Position numbers and translations under genes: made by a program. Below, piece by piece: positions 47,082 to 56,190 of a stretch of 64,000 nucleotides of DNA (positions are counted from its first letter, which is position 1; every line of letters begins with the position of its first letter). The stretch lies in contig NC_092702.1 of NCBI RefSeq assembly GCF_964275005.1, positions 411,501 to 475,500 of the forward strand, written 5' to 3'. This DNA comes from Diadema setosum. Its lineage: Eukaryota > Echinodermata > Echinoidea > Diadematoida > Diadematidae. Under the pieces are notes generated by a model. The model ran no database searches. It was not told where the DNA came from and saw only the letters and a program-made list of their open reading frames with translations.

Positions 47082-49409
47082 CTTTCTCCCTCTCTGTCTT
47101 CCTCTCTCTATGTTTCTCCCCGTTTCGCTCTAAAACATTTAGATATGATTAGTCATCAAGGTCTTCTTCACCTCTTCCTAAATGAGGGTCATCAAGCATT
47201 ACAGAGCATTTTTTCAGTTACAATGAATTCAACCGAGGAGATCACTGATTAATAAAACTAGTTTACTGCTAAATTATACTCGTCAATTAAGTGCTCTGCA
47301 TTGCATTGCGGGTACCTAATGCATACAGTCATGGGCAGTTTTAGTGGTTTCCTTTCAACTTTCTTTGATTGAGAGGGTGGAGCAGGATTTGAAGCCCACA
47401 AATATCTACACAGTTGTCTACTTTTGGCATGAGGCAATTTAATTAGCATGAGGACTGAAGAAAATTTCCACATTCTCAGAATATCAATATAGAGTAGACT
47501 GATTTTGGGTTTGCCTTGGAGGAGGGGTAGTGTGTACTAAGTTAAGGTCCTGTTACCTTTGGGAGCAGTGATTTAAAAATGTTCAAGGTATCACATTTGA
47601 TGCATATATGTAGGTCAGTTGTATCACAAAACATCCTACCATATAAAATTTTTGCTAGAAAGTCTAAAATATAAGGAGATATCAGTATTTTTCTCATTAA
47701 AGGACAAGTTCACCTTTATAAACATAAGGATTGAGAGAATGCAACAATATTAGTAGAACACATTAGTGAAAGTTTGAGGAAAATTGGACAATCGATGCAA
47801 AAGTTATGAATTTTTAAAATTTTTGTGTTGGAACCACTGGATGAGGAGACTACTACAGCTTGTGAGTCATATGCTTACAACAGTATAAAGAAAATGTAAA
47901 AGAAAATTCAACATATTTTCACTTTTTTCACATAATAAAAGAGCACTTGACTTGCCTCTTTCTAAAGGCAGGGGGAATGATATTACCCATAACATTTGTC
48001 GGTAACGAGTCAGGGGAATGTGTACTTTTTTCAAAAGATGGAATTTTGTAAAATTCTCTTTATATTTTCCTTATATTGTTGTACGCATGTGACATCTAAG
48101 TTATTCATACACTGCAGTAGTCTTCTCATCCAGCGGTTACTGCACAAAAACTTCAAAAATTCATAACTTTTGAACGGATTGTCCGATTTTCCTCAAACTT
48201 TCAATGATGTGTTCTACTAATATTGCTACATTCTCTCAATCCTTATGTTTATGAAGGTGAACTTGTCCTTTAAACCGTAACTGTAGACGGTTTAGTCACG
48301 AAACATTTTTATTATAACTATTCTTCACATTTTGTGTATTCAACAATACTTAACATCAATTATACGGATTCACATTTTTACAGTGGTTGTTTCTATCCCT
48401 AACTCACATTTCGAACTATTTTAAAGCACTAATGCTGGGTTTTTGTTTCATCTGCAAATGGTAAATTATGCCTTTACGATGTTAAAGACCAGGTAGCGTG
48501 GGGAGGAGCGACATGAGCAGCCTGACTGAATCCATCTTCATCTGCTACCCACCGGTGTACATTCAAAAACTACGAATAGCACCCATCAGCAAATATGTGT
48601 ATCAAAGCATATGCTCACAGCAACGGTCTACTCTAGTCAAGATTCTTTGGCTGTGTGTGCTTACACAGAGATCAGTGATAACGCTATACACAATTCCCTA
48701 TGGGGATTCTCAAATATATCCGAGCCGGGCCAGCCTTTTCTACCCCATGGCATCCCCACCTTTCTGGGTCTTCAAGCTGTTAAACATGAGCTGGAAGTCA
48801 GTACACAAAGCCATACATTGCTTGAAGGTACAGATAGAGGGCAGTCTTACCGCATCCTCTGGCATGTCTTGGAGTTCCTCATAGACATCAGCCTTAGCCT
48901 CAGCCAGAAGGTCTCTGATTGGCTTCGTGTCCGTCGCATCTGAAACCCAGGGGTGCTGGGTTTACACAGAATGGAAGAAAAGCAACATAAAGCTTATGAT
49001 GAGATTTGTCCACAGGTATAATTGCAGTGTATATAAAGGAAAATAAGATATTTCAATGCAAGTAATTGTGTAATTTGAGTCTTCATTCCAAAGCCCATAA
49101 CCCAGAACAAGATTACATGAATAGCCAAGTAGATTTTCTTTTGCAAACAAATATACAATGTACACAACTTTCAAACATTCCTGTCAAAATTTTCTGTCAG
49201 AGATCTAAACAGTACCAGTACCAAGAAGTTTAGGAGTGTATATAATGTATCGTGACACAGTATCTGAATCTTGACTATTGTTTGTCTGTCTCCCTAGATA
49301 ATGCCACATCATTTCAATAATATTTACCTTGAGAAGTTCCACTGCAGACGGTCTTGTCTCAGGATTCTTGTCCAAACACTTCTTCAGGAAATCATTGAAT
49401 TCTCTTGAC
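29393..49409 (-). CDS. STK10/SLK: SLK/STK10 Ste20-like kinase gene, 3' portion (13 exons)
   Basis: Thirteen exons join in one frame for 788 codons including the stop. They give the last 787 residues of a germinal-centre-kinase group V protein. In order: end of kinase subdomain XI (residues 1-33, with the [10 protein letters not shown] motif and HPWV), an acidic Ser/Glu linker (about 60-347), then the KTLKKTRKF motif and a long Arg/Glu/Gln coiled coil, the PKK/ATH region (348-787), including [10 protein letters not shown] and AMFKKSL. Family knowledge: SLK and STK10 dimerise through this coil, phosphorylate ezrin/radixin/moesin and control cortical actin, adhesion and migration. One gene here matches both vertebrate paralogues, as expected before their duplication. 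The catalytic exons are absent from this window. Exon coordinates are listed separately. Confidence 0.93.
29900..30180. repeat. 49-50-bp minisatellite
   Basis: About five copies of a pyrimidine-rich unit carry CATCACCCTGCCCCACCCAC followed by CCTAAAACCCAA. The ATCACCCT marks end near 29980, 30029, 30079 and 30129. It fills most of the last SLK intron. The strand asymmetry (C on +, G on the transcribed RNA) is strong. Confidence 0.85.
30227..30340 (-). CDS. STK10/SLK: SLK/STK10 coding exon (residues 709-746)
   Basis: Acceptor CTACCCTCAG and donor GTAAGG, phase 0 on both sides, 38 codons. The peptide runs [10 protein letters not shown]... and ends KEQLRPRKK. It is a coiled coil with the invariant RPRKK of the family. 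Confidence 0.92.
30505..30543. repeat. Perfect 17-bp palindrome with 5-base loop
   Basis: The arms GCCCATGGGAGAACATT and AATGTTCTCCCATGGGC are fully complementary around TTTGT. It lies 140 bp before the recombinase-like pseudogene and could mark an old element end. Confidence 0.8.
30680..31816 (+). pseudogene. Degenerate Crypton-type tyrosine recombinase (DUF3504-like)
   Basis: The + strand frames resemble the recombinase domain shared by Crypton transposons and by ZMYM2/QRICH1/KIAA1958 proteins. The first frame carries [16 protein letters not shown] second begins near 30906 with [11 protein letters not shown] third holds [13 protein letters not shown]. The 253-codon frame at 31055-31816 holds [15 protein letters not shown], then [10 protein letters not shown] with the catalytic Arg, and LKHYSR with the likely nucleophile Tyr. 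At least two frameshifts and a TAA before 31055 break it. The second His/Lys position before the Tyr reads Arg (VSGRMAES, where the family usually has His). It sits antisense in an SLK intron and is not expected to be active. The Ser-rich tail after about 31440 is unassigned. Confidence 0.75.
31958..32145. mobile_element. Inverted-repeat element (MITE)
   Basis: The left arm ACAGATGATGACT...GGGAACATACC...CATTCG and the right arm GGAACATTCGGTATGTTCCC...AGTCATCATCT pair over most of the segment. The middle carries TTTGAAATG and its complement. Boundaries are approximate. No coding capacity. Confidence 0.7.
32470..32666. mobile_element. 197-bp TA-flanked MITE
   Basis: TA at 32468-32469 and 32667-32668 flanks the ends TTGTAAAACCAGAAATTT and AAATGTCTTGCTTTTACAA. 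CGCGAA-type internal motifs recall the elements at 5093 and 26244. It lies in an SLK intron. Confidence 0.7.
32797..32922 (-). CDS. STK10/SLK: SLK/STK10 coding exon (residues 667-708)
   Basis: Acceptor CATCCTGTAG and donor GTAAGT, phase 0, 42 codons. It starts [10 protein letters not shown] and is Lys/Gln/Glu-rich coiled coil. The junction KEF matches the vertebrate IKQF position. Confidence 0.9.
33029..33056. repeat. 11-bp perfect hairpin
   Basis: TTCATTCATTC and GAATGAATGAA pair around ATCCAC within an SLK intron. Confidence 0.7.
33344..33377. repeat. 14-bp perfect hairpin next to an exon
   Basis: GAATCCTATACAGC and GCTGTATAGGATTC pair around a 6-base loop. In the SLK transcript it lies about 40 nt after the donor of the exon at 33418-33609. 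Confidence 0.8.
33418..33609 (-). CDS. STK10/SLK: SLK/STK10 coding exon (residues 603-666)
   Basis: Acceptor TCTGCTTAG and donor GTAGGT, phase 0, 64 codons. It contains [20 protein letters not shown] and SLQIN, which correspond to the RLPKIQRSE..R.AM.KKSL.IN block that is diagnostic of SLK and STK10. Confidence 0.95.
34201..34325 (-). CDS. STK10/SLK: SLK/STK10 coding exon (residues 561-602)
   Basis: Acceptor CCACCCTGCAG and donor GTAGGT. It enters in phase 1 (CG completes an Ala codon) and leaves in phase 0. [15 protein letters not shown] and [12 protein letters not shown] match the most conserved part of the family coiled coil. Confidence 0.95.
34551..35580 (+). mobile_element. Dispersed repeat with internal ~320-bp tandem units
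   Basis: It starts ACAAGAGACCCGCGGGTC... and ends TTGGCTCAGGTGAGCTAAA. The interior has two complete units and part of a third, spaced about 320 bp (GAAGATGAAAATGTACAA near 34852, 35175 and 35496). Units share TTCTGGTTCTAGAGAAGAAG, GGGTGGGGCATGGTGCCC and TGCCAAGTTTG. A reverse copy is at 4431-5760. No protein is recognised. It lies in an SLK intron. Confidence 0.75.
35876..36540. mobile_element. 665-bp element with ~30-bp inverted ends
   Basis: The left end GTGACCCGCTACAACAAAAG is mirrored exactly at the right end (CTTTTGTTGTAGCGGGTCAC with a few extra bases). Complementarity continues through GGAT and CGAC. A 4-bp direct repeat AAAT flanks it. There is no long open frame, so it is non-autonomous. 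It lies in an SLK intron. Confidence 0.85.
36711..36966 (-). CDS. STK10/SLK: SLK/STK10 coding exon (residues 476-561)
   Basis: Acceptor TCTTCCACAG and donor GTGGGT, phase 0 in and phase 1 out, 85 codons plus one base. It is an uninterrupted Arg/Glu/Lys/Gln coiled coil ([12 protein letters not shown] to [14 protein letters not shown]). Confidence 0.93.
37599..37727 (-). CDS. STK10/SLK: SLK/STK10 coding exon (residues 433-475)
   Basis: Acceptor TGACCCCAG and donor GTATGA, phase 0, 43 codons. It holds [20 protein letters not shown], equivalent to the ExEIENLEKQQKQ.IE.LE segment of the vertebrate proteins. Confidence 0.93.
38356..38479 (-). CDS. STK10/SLK: SLK/STK10 coding exon (residues 391-432)
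   Basis: Acceptor GTGACTACAG and donor GTAACC, entering in phase 2 and leaving in phase 0. [14 protein letters not shown] matches the RQELRELR...KEE block. The final ENEKG before the donor is less conserved. Confidence 0.9.
39180..39310 (-). CDS. STK10/SLK: SLK/STK10 coding exon (residues 348-391)
   Basis: Acceptor TAATTTACAG and donor GTATGA, phase 0 in and phase 2 out. [20 protein letters not shown] and the following HKVV are the conserved start of the PKK domain (K.TLK.TRKFVVDGVEVS.TTSK.. in vertebrates). Confidence 0.95.
39311..44242 (-). other. SLK/STK10 intron, 4.9 kb
   Basis: AT-rich, with many A and T runs (42049-42072, 42190-42205, 43060-43078, 43123-43138). A two-copy 48-bp duplication sits at 43575-43672. 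No exon or mobile element could be supported, although unlisted old repeats are likely. Confidence 0.6.
43575..43672. repeat. Two-copy tandem repeat, ~48 bp
   Basis: GAGATTGACAATAACAGTAA and GAGATTGACAATCAAAGTGA each lead into TTCTTTATGCAACTTTTTTT. It is a local duplication with a T run at each end. Confidence 0.75.
44243..44959 (-). CDS. STK10/SLK: SLK/STK10 acidic linker exon (residues 109-347)
   Basis: Acceptor TTTTGGTCCAG, phase 0, 239 codons, ending KKQHHE at a weak GTCAGA donor. Composition is Ser/Glu/Asp/Gly-rich with [28 protein letters not shown] and [10 protein letters not shown], so likely phosphorylation sites. It corresponds in place and character to the poorly conserved, caspase-cleavable linker of SLK. 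Sequence identity is too low to align. Confidence 0.85.
45656..45682. repeat. (CA)n microsatellite
   Basis: About 13 CA units in an SLK intron. Confidence 0.9.
45725..45910. mobile_element. 186-bp pogo-like MITE
   Basis: TA target copies at 45723-45724 and 45911-45912 flank the ends CAGTAGACTCTCATTATAAC and GTTATAACGGGAGTACACTG. Terminal CAG and a TTATAACGAA interior are typical of non-autonomous pogo/Tigger elements. It lies in an SLK intron. Confidence 0.85.
46727..46864 (-). CDS. STK10/SLK: SLK/STK10 coding exon (residues 63-108)
   Basis: Acceptor TCTAACAG and donor GTTGGT (non-optimal), phase 0, 46 codons. [16 protein letters not shown] and PTTPSTPP are Ser/Thr/Pro-rich linker. Support comes from frame continuity on both sides, not from homology. 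Confidence 0.75.
46990..47092. repeat. (TATC)n microsatellite
   Basis: About 25 TATC units with two TTTATC interruptions, next to a C/T-rich run. Confidence 0.95.
47701..48269. mobile_element. 569-bp TTAA-flanked foldback MITE (complete)
   Basis: TTAA at 47697-47700 and 48270-48273 flanks the ends AGGACAAGTTCACC and GGTGAACTTGTCCT. The arms extend inward about 180 bp (CAAAAGTTATGAATTTTTAAA, GGATGAGGAGAC and complements). No open frame. It defines the family seen at 3298-3414 and 4715-5443. TTAA targets are used by piggyBac and Kolobok-type transposases; which one moved this family is not known. Confidence 0.9.
48851..48955 (-). CDS. STK10/SLK: SLK/STK10 coding exon (residues 28-62)
   Basis: Acceptor TGTAAACCCAG and donor GTAAGA, phase 0, 35 codons. 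It begins [20 protein letters not shown] and continues [10 protein letters not shown], matching HPFV...NKALRELVAEAKAEVxEE at the exit of the kinase domain. Confidence 0.96.
49328..49409 (-). CDS. STK10/SLK: SLK/STK10 exon, end of kinase subdomain XI (residues 1-27)
   Basis: Acceptor TTCTGCACAG and donor GTAAAT. The first base completes a codon from the previous exon. [20 protein letters not shown] and SAVELLK match the final kinase helices, including the invariant Arg of subdomain XI. In vertebrates the preceding codon is Trp (TG|G), which fits this phase. The exon that should precede it (PPTLxxPSKW) was not found. Confidence 0.96.
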
Positions 49410-51059
49410 CTGTGCAGAACATGACAAGAGAAAAATGAAACAGGTTTAAACTGAAACAACTGGTAGTCATTTTCATTAGACATACAATGATCTTAAATGA
49501 AAATCCAGCTGAGGTGGACTGAAAGTAGTCAAAAAATATCTTGAAAAAAAAAAGTGCTACATGCGTGCAAGAACATATGAAAAATATTTCATATCAGCAC
49601 TTTCAATTTTGATTTTAATATTTGAACAAGCCAGTATGATATACACACCAGTCCATGAAATCAACTGTCTCCACACTGAGAGTGAGAGGCTTGTAAACAA
49701 ACAAGTCTTCCATCATGCTGCTGATTGTTTCACACATCCAACACTTTGCCTGACTAATTCCAGGCTGGGCAACTTGTGGAAATCCGCACTAATAACTCTG
49801 TAAAGTTTATGCAGCAAGAAAGATCCAGCATGGCATCACAGAAACTAAAACTTCCTCACAAGCTGGAGTACAATGTAAATTATCCAGTCAAATATCATTC
49901 CATAATTAGGGCTATCTCACAAAATGTGGCTAAAAATCTGCAAAACTGATGATGGTCAATGAGATGTAGTAATGAAATCCAATCAAAGGGGCTCCAAAAA
50001 TTACAGCAATTTAATCTGATGTTCCTGAATATATTTCAGGCTACTTCTCTATGCACTTGTGTGTAGGTGGCCAAGTGAAGAATGAGGGAGGGACAGAACA
50101 TGGCTTCAAATACGTGATCATAGATTAACGCCTTTGAACCGAAGCAAACGTCATGACAGACCAGTGAGCTACCGTACGGGTGGGGGTGTCACTGACTCAG
50201 GACAAGAGCTGTTTAGCCAGGAGGAAGTGGAGGAGTGCTCTGGGTGCTTGGGCTACAAGCTGTTCCCACGAGGTGAGGCAGATACATGCACAGGGGTCAT
50301 TTTTTTTTGAAGGTGATATATGATCCATTGACAGGTGTGAGGAAAGGATGGTGGATCAACATGATTACAAATTTCCCCTCTCTCTTCCCCCTCCCTCCTA
50401 TTTATCCCCCTTTCTCTTCCTCCCTATCTCTCCCTCTATCTTTCTCTGTCATAGATACAAACATCTATCTCTCTCTTTCTCTCTATTTCCCTCTCTTTAT
50501 CTATCTATCCATCTATCTATCTATCTATCCATCTACCTATCTATCTATCCATCTATTCATCTATCTATCTATCTATCTATCCATCTGCCTATATCCATAT
50601 CTCTGTCTACTGATCTATCCATGTCTCTATCACTTGTCTTTCTATTGGTACAGTCCCAATGCTTTCCTGCTTTATTCTCTGTTATCGTTCACTCCATCAC
50701 CAAAAACTGTAGCTTCCTGACAAACTGTACACTCCTATGAGAAAACAAAACACCTCGATGTGGAAGATAAAAATAGCATCTCTCTCCTGAATGTAGGGCA
50801 AATACACAAGCAGGACTAATGATACACAGATTATAATCATAATTTCAGACAGCAGTTGTATGGTCATGAAGTAGCTCCATGGCATGATGAAGGATTTGAA
50901 TTAATGCTAGCTAGACTGTGAGAAGCCAGTTGTAACATTTCTTCTTACAATGTGAACTGAGTCAAGTCAAAAGAGTTCAGAACTACGTGTACTTGCATGC
51001 TACACTGTGCAAGAAGCCATATTTGGTGCCTTGAGTCACTATGGTCCACATTCATCATA
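49410..51059. other. No gene recognised; low-complexity tract inside
   Basis: No kinase motif (HRDLKAGN, DFGVSAKN, GTPYWMAPE) is seen in any frame. A C/T-rich run passes into TATC/CATC units at about 50370-50640. A segment at 50140-50265 is open on + with a GTGAGG donor-like end but matches nothing known. Confidence 0.6.
50370..50640. repeat. C/T-rich and TATC microsatellite
   Basis: CTCTCCCT-type sequence grades into (CTAT)n and CATCTATC units. This produces Leu/Ser/Tyr-rich false open frames. Confidence 0.9.
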
Positions 51060-51907
51060 CAGTACTCTGCACATAATCGGGTAGGCTCGGGCAGAACGTT
51101 TCTTACCCGATTAAGTGGAGTACCCGATTAACTGAAGAACACGTCTCATTCACAATTGACACACACAATGTGTATGTACATGCATTGTACACTACACCAA
51201 ACACCTACACTGTATGCTTAACACGTGCGCTTGCACGGCACATTATATGTACCTTACACTTGCTCAGTCATGGGCAATAATTTACAATCTTTTTCATGGA
51301 TAAATATGTCTTCAGAAAACTTTGTAGTTTGACTATAGACTCTGTGTTAACACACATGCATTTTCCGAAACAAACATGTCTCTTTGCGTGCATTAGTCAC
51401 ATAGAATGTCAAGTTACTTTTCGAGAAGTGACAGGGGAAAAGCAAAATTATGGAGCTGGTGCATGGCCTGATTTTTGTTGCAAACTTCTCGTATGGTGAA
51501 TGTTGTTGCAGAGCAAGAGAGGAGTACAAGTGTGTTCAACTCCTGTCTGTCTGTTCAATTGTGAGTGCCAGCTACATGTGTAATGTTTGTTTACGTGTGG
51601 CAAGTCAGTACGTGTACAGATGTGTTTTCCTGTTTAATCACTCCCCAGATGATCGGTCTTCTTTACAAATTAAGCAGAGAATGCAATTAGCCATGGAAAA
51701 TTCGACACTCATGATTTCTTAAAGTGATATGTCTGCGATAAAATGTGAGTAAAATTAGATTAGAAGAAAATTTTTTACCCATTTATGCGGAGAGGCAACC
51801 CGATTATCAGGTAATTATAATGTGCATTGGAAGTGATTTTGATATTACTACCCAATTAAACGGCGTACCCGTTTAATAAGCAATACCCGATTACACGGAG
51901 AGTACTG
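51060..51907. mobile_element. 848-bp TA-flanked element with pogo-type ends
   Basis: TA at 51058-51059 and 51908-51909 flanks CAGTACTCTGCACATAATCG on the left and ACACGGAGAGTACTG on the right. The subterminal TACCCGATTAA and AAACGGGTA motifs are also inverted. The interior holds only frames shorter than about 90 codons with no transposase signature, so it is non-autonomous. Confidence 0.85.
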
Positions 51908-51909
51908 TA

Positions 51910-54640
51910 TTAAAACACTGTGGACTACATACTGTATCATTCACACTGATTTCATCTTGATGGGTGAAAGTGTTAGATAGGGGAGAAGGCAGGTGAGGAG
52001 ATGGCAGATATTATACAACACCTAAAAAGAATGAAGCTATCTGATTGGTCGATTGCTCATCACATGACATTCGGTTAAAAGTTCCATCGCACGCTGTGGC
52101 TGTGAGCCATAATGAGCAGAAATGGATATATGTACCTTAGAACTGTTTAGGAATATCTTCCACATTTATATTATATCAACTCCTCTCCTACAATGCACAT
52201 CATAATTTATCACATTTCAACTTGTTGTTGACCAAAGTTTTGATTTGAGGATGAGGTGAATGGTACCATTACTTGGTATGATATGTTCACCTTTCAAGAC
52301 TACTACCCGCTATCGCAGAGTGTGGTCTGATGCTATTCCCATTCTTCTCTACACTACTCATGTCCATATCATTGTATTACTCTCTGTTTTAGCTCTCTGT
52401 TTTATACACTCCACCTCTTCAGTTTTGAATGTCTACTTCCTTTCTCCAAAGCACCATTATGCTGAGTATGTATTTAGAAACTACCAAGACCCTTGTGTTC
52501 TTCCATCCAACCATGAGCACAGTTATCACATCATGTTTTCTGTCTAACTGCATGCAAGAGATATGGATAAGATGTGTGTTATCAACATCAAAACTCTGAT
52601 ACACACACATGAAAAGTGCACATGCATAAACTTTGTAGGTCTACTAATTCATAATAATTTCTTTGAAATAGTATCACCGATGCATTTTAATGTGCATAAG
52701 TTGTGCAACAGATTTTTTCACCAAAGGGACCTAATATTTTTATTTTATTTATTTTTTTTTTTTTGTCTTTTCTCCGGGACAGACTGTCACTGCCTCTCAC
52801 TAGAGGGGAGAGTGTGATATCTAGTATACAAATGATGCACAGGTCTGAGTGCGTCAGTCGGAATTGTGTGCATAAGGTAACTATGGAATGCTTAACCCAT
52901 GTGGCGAAGCTGAGTGGGTTTAGGCTAAATTTCATATTTACCGCATACAAACTATTCCGACATGTGCGTCATCTGTGTTATAGAATGGGGACAGTTTTCT
53001 TGCTAAAAATCCATTTTTCGGTCATGTTCCCCGATAGCAAATGTACTTAATGCATTTCCTTTTGGCTTGCCATAGACGAAAGACCATGCATCCAGTATTT
53101 ACTGGATGCATGGCAAAAATACTGGATACATGATTTTTCAGCCAATAGGCATCTCGTACGGAGTGTGCAAACGCTTGCTTAGTGCACGAACCTTTGTTAC
53201 AAGTGTGCGTACTCTTGCTACTACAAGTGCGCGATAACATGTTTACCACTGTGAGGCAGCGAGTGCCCAGTAGAAAACCCACACACAGTTCTCGACCAAT
53301 GAGATCGCAGGATTCTCGCTACCCATTCTATAAGACAGCATTGGTCAGTCAACTGGGTTCTCTGATCTGGGCCTAAAACAAACCCAAACTTTCCACTGGA
53401 TATAACACATAGCAAGACAGACATGCCACACTCATTATCCTTTGTTGATATTATTAGACAATACCTAATGTGGCCATGGATGAAATCTTTGCCACATGAA
53501 CCCAACCCAAACCCATCAAAGTCAAGTAATAGTAGAGTTGGTGAAATACTTCCTACCACACACCACACTACACACGACTGAGTCACTCCAACAGGTGGGA
53601 GGTAGAACTCTAGTGAGTTCTGTGGCCATCATAGAGGTTCAGCCAAGCCAATGGTGTCATTGTAGGCGTAAACAGCACTCTCTACTGATAGATGAGCTTT
53701 GCAGGAAGTAATCATTTTGTTGAAATACGTCAAACTATCACCAGGGAGAAGACTATCAATAACTGGCTACTAAAGGATTATGAAATGAGCCAGAAATACC
53801 TGGATTACCTCTTTTGGTATTTACAACCACCAGTACACATTCTTCACTTTTTTACATCATTATATGAAATTTTAAAAGTGTCATATTTTCTTGAATGTTA
53901 TGTCTTAATAGCACTGCTTATAGAATACTACAGAAGTTCTGTCTTTCCAGAAGTTCTTATTCACCCTCTAGACAGGGGATGCCCATTTCACTGTAAACTC
54001 ATAAAGAATAGACTAGTTTCAGAACTTAAAGGAACTAGTGGGCTATAGAAGGAAAATTAGCACATGACCACAATAGCTAAGTACTATATACGCCAAACAT
54101 TTCATGGGAGTCAGGGTTCTCGCCAGGAATTTCTTCACGCTTGTCGGCATTTATGCGCGCTGTTCTGGGGGTGGGTACGGGAGGGGGGTTCCCCCTTCCC
54201 GCGCGAAGCGCGGAAGCCTTCGCTAATGCTCAATACAACACAGATAAATCGCCGCTAAAATGCCACTAAATGCGACATTCTCACGGAGATGTAATGAACG
54301 TTGTGAGGGGCATATTCTCACAGAAACAATGCAGAAACTCCATACCTTATGTTAGCGGCAGTTCCTAAATAATACCGGTAAATGAAAGAGAAGTAGGTGC
54401 CGATGGTGGAGGTTCCGATTTCTTTTAGGCCTTTCCTGTTTCACTGTTGCAATAATTCTAGCCGCCTCTGCATCGCAACAACGCGCGCCGTGTTGCTTTC
54501 TCGCCGTCTGCTCGACCACGTGGTAGGCCTATTGCATGCAGATGCGCGAGAAGCGATCGAGAACTTTCGGGACATCGTTGCACTTTCCTTTCTGGGTATA
54601 CTGCGGTAGTTTGGCCGTGACATCAAAGAGACATCCTACA
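51910..54640. other. No gene recognised
   Basis: It contains a perfect 13-bp hairpin at 53084-53113 and a G/C-rich patch at 54130-54215 (GGGAGGGGGGTTCCCCC, CGCGCGAAGCGCGG). Another CpG-rich patch lies at 54460-54600. No kinase exon or other domain is recognised on either strand. Confidence 0.55.
53084..53113. repeat. 13-bp perfect hairpin
   Basis: CCATGCATCCAGT and ACTGGATGCATGG pair around ATTT. A partial copy, ATACTGGATACATG, follows 7 bp later. Confidence 0.8.
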
Positions 54641-54649
54641 ATTTTAAAT

Positions 54650-56190
54650 GTAATGATGGTCATTATTCCGAAGGTTTGTTTAATCATAAAATGAAACGAT
54701 TCATTACTGAGTACTTCGAAGGTTTGTAATCGAAAACAACAACACCAAAGGTCGGTACTACAGATGAATGTTCAAAATAAAACTGATTTCGTTCGAAGAT
54801 TAACAAGCATTTTTTCTTTATTATTTTCCGATCAACGAACCTTCAGAAAGGAATCTATCATCTATCATCGTTATTGTTTCAGAATAAAAAACCTTCAGAA
54901 TATATAAGAAAACACCGTTTTGGGGCCGTTGTTGTATTCCGAAATTATACTGGCAGAAGGTGTTCATTCGAAATAACAAAACTGATTTCGTTTGGATATA
55001 AACGAATATTTTCTCCTTTATAATTTTTCTATTAACGATCATTCAGAATTAAGAATGTATTATTTTGCCATTATTCTGTCGGAGTAACGAACCCTGAGGG
55101 TAAGAAAACTATAACCGTTTTCATTTCTTCTTTATAGTTTTCCGATTAAGAATCTAAAGTATTATCGTTATTCTTTCGCAGTAACAAACCTTCAGAGTAA
55201 AAGAAAACTAACAGTTTTGGGGCCGTCGTTTTATTCTGAAATTTCACTGACGGAAACGTTCGAAATAACAAAACTGATTTCGTTGTGAAATGAACGGACA
55301 TTTTTTAAAATCATTTTTGGATTAACGAACCTTCAGAATAAGGAATATAGCATTGTTTTATCATTAATCTCTCGGAGTAACGAACCCTAAGAGTAAGAAA
55401 AGTGCAACTATTTTTTTGGGCAGTTGTTTTATTCCAAATTTCACTGGCAAAACGTTCGAAATGACGCACTGATTTCGTTTTGAAATTTACGGACATTTTT
55501 CTTTATTCAATTTTCGGTTAACGAAACTTCAGAATAAAGAATCTACAATTTATTATTTCATCATTACTACTTCTGTCGGAATAACAGACCCTTATAGAGT
55601 ACGAAAACACGCTGTTTTGTGCCGTCGTTTTATTCCGAAATTTCACTGACAGAAACGTTCGAAATATCAAAACTGATTTCGTTGTGAAATGAACGGACAT
55701 TTTTTCTTAATCATTTTTTTTTTTTTTGATTAACGAACCTTCAGAAGAAGGAATCTAGCATTATTTTTTCATTAATCTGTCGGTGTAACGAACCCTCAGA
55801 GTAAGAAAACTGCAACCGTTTGGGGGCAGTCGTTTTATTCCAAAATTTCACTGGCAAAACGTTTGAAATGACGCACTGATTTCGTTTTGAAATTTACGGA
55901 CATTTTTCTTTATTCAATTTTCGGTTAACGAACCTTCAGAATAAAGAATCTACAATTTATTATTTCATCATAACTACTTCTGTCGGAATAACAGACCCTT
56001 AGAGTACGAAAACACGCTGTTTTGTGCCGTCGTTTTATTCCGAAATTTCACTGGCAGAACGTTCGAAATAACAAAACTGATTTCGTCGTGAAATGAACGG
56101 ACATTTTTTCTTAATCATTTTTGGATTAACGAACCTTCAGAATAAAGAATCTAGCATCATTTTATCATTAATCTGTCGGAGTAACGAAAA
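54650..56190. repeat. Two-monomer (A-B) satellite, ~400-bp higher-order unit
   Basis: Monomers of about 200 bp begin near 54915, 55222, 55420, 55621, 55826 and 56026 at a (GCCGT/GCAGT)xGTTTTATTC mark. From 55222 two types alternate. Type A has GCCGTCGTTTTATTC and GAAATGAACGG, type B has GCAGT and GAAATTTACGG with GACGCACTG. The unit also carries TTAACGAACCTTCAGAATAA and so belongs to the wider TTCCGAA/AACGAACC family. Confidence 0.85.

Noticed and set aside
50140..50265. Possible + strand exon ending ...GYKLFPRG before GTGAGG
   Set aside because: It is open and has a donor-like end, but no acceptor context, homology or partner exon could be found.
50286..50740. Ser/Leu/Tyr-rich 130-144-codon frames
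   Set aside because: They arise from C/T-rich and TATC microsatellite sequence.
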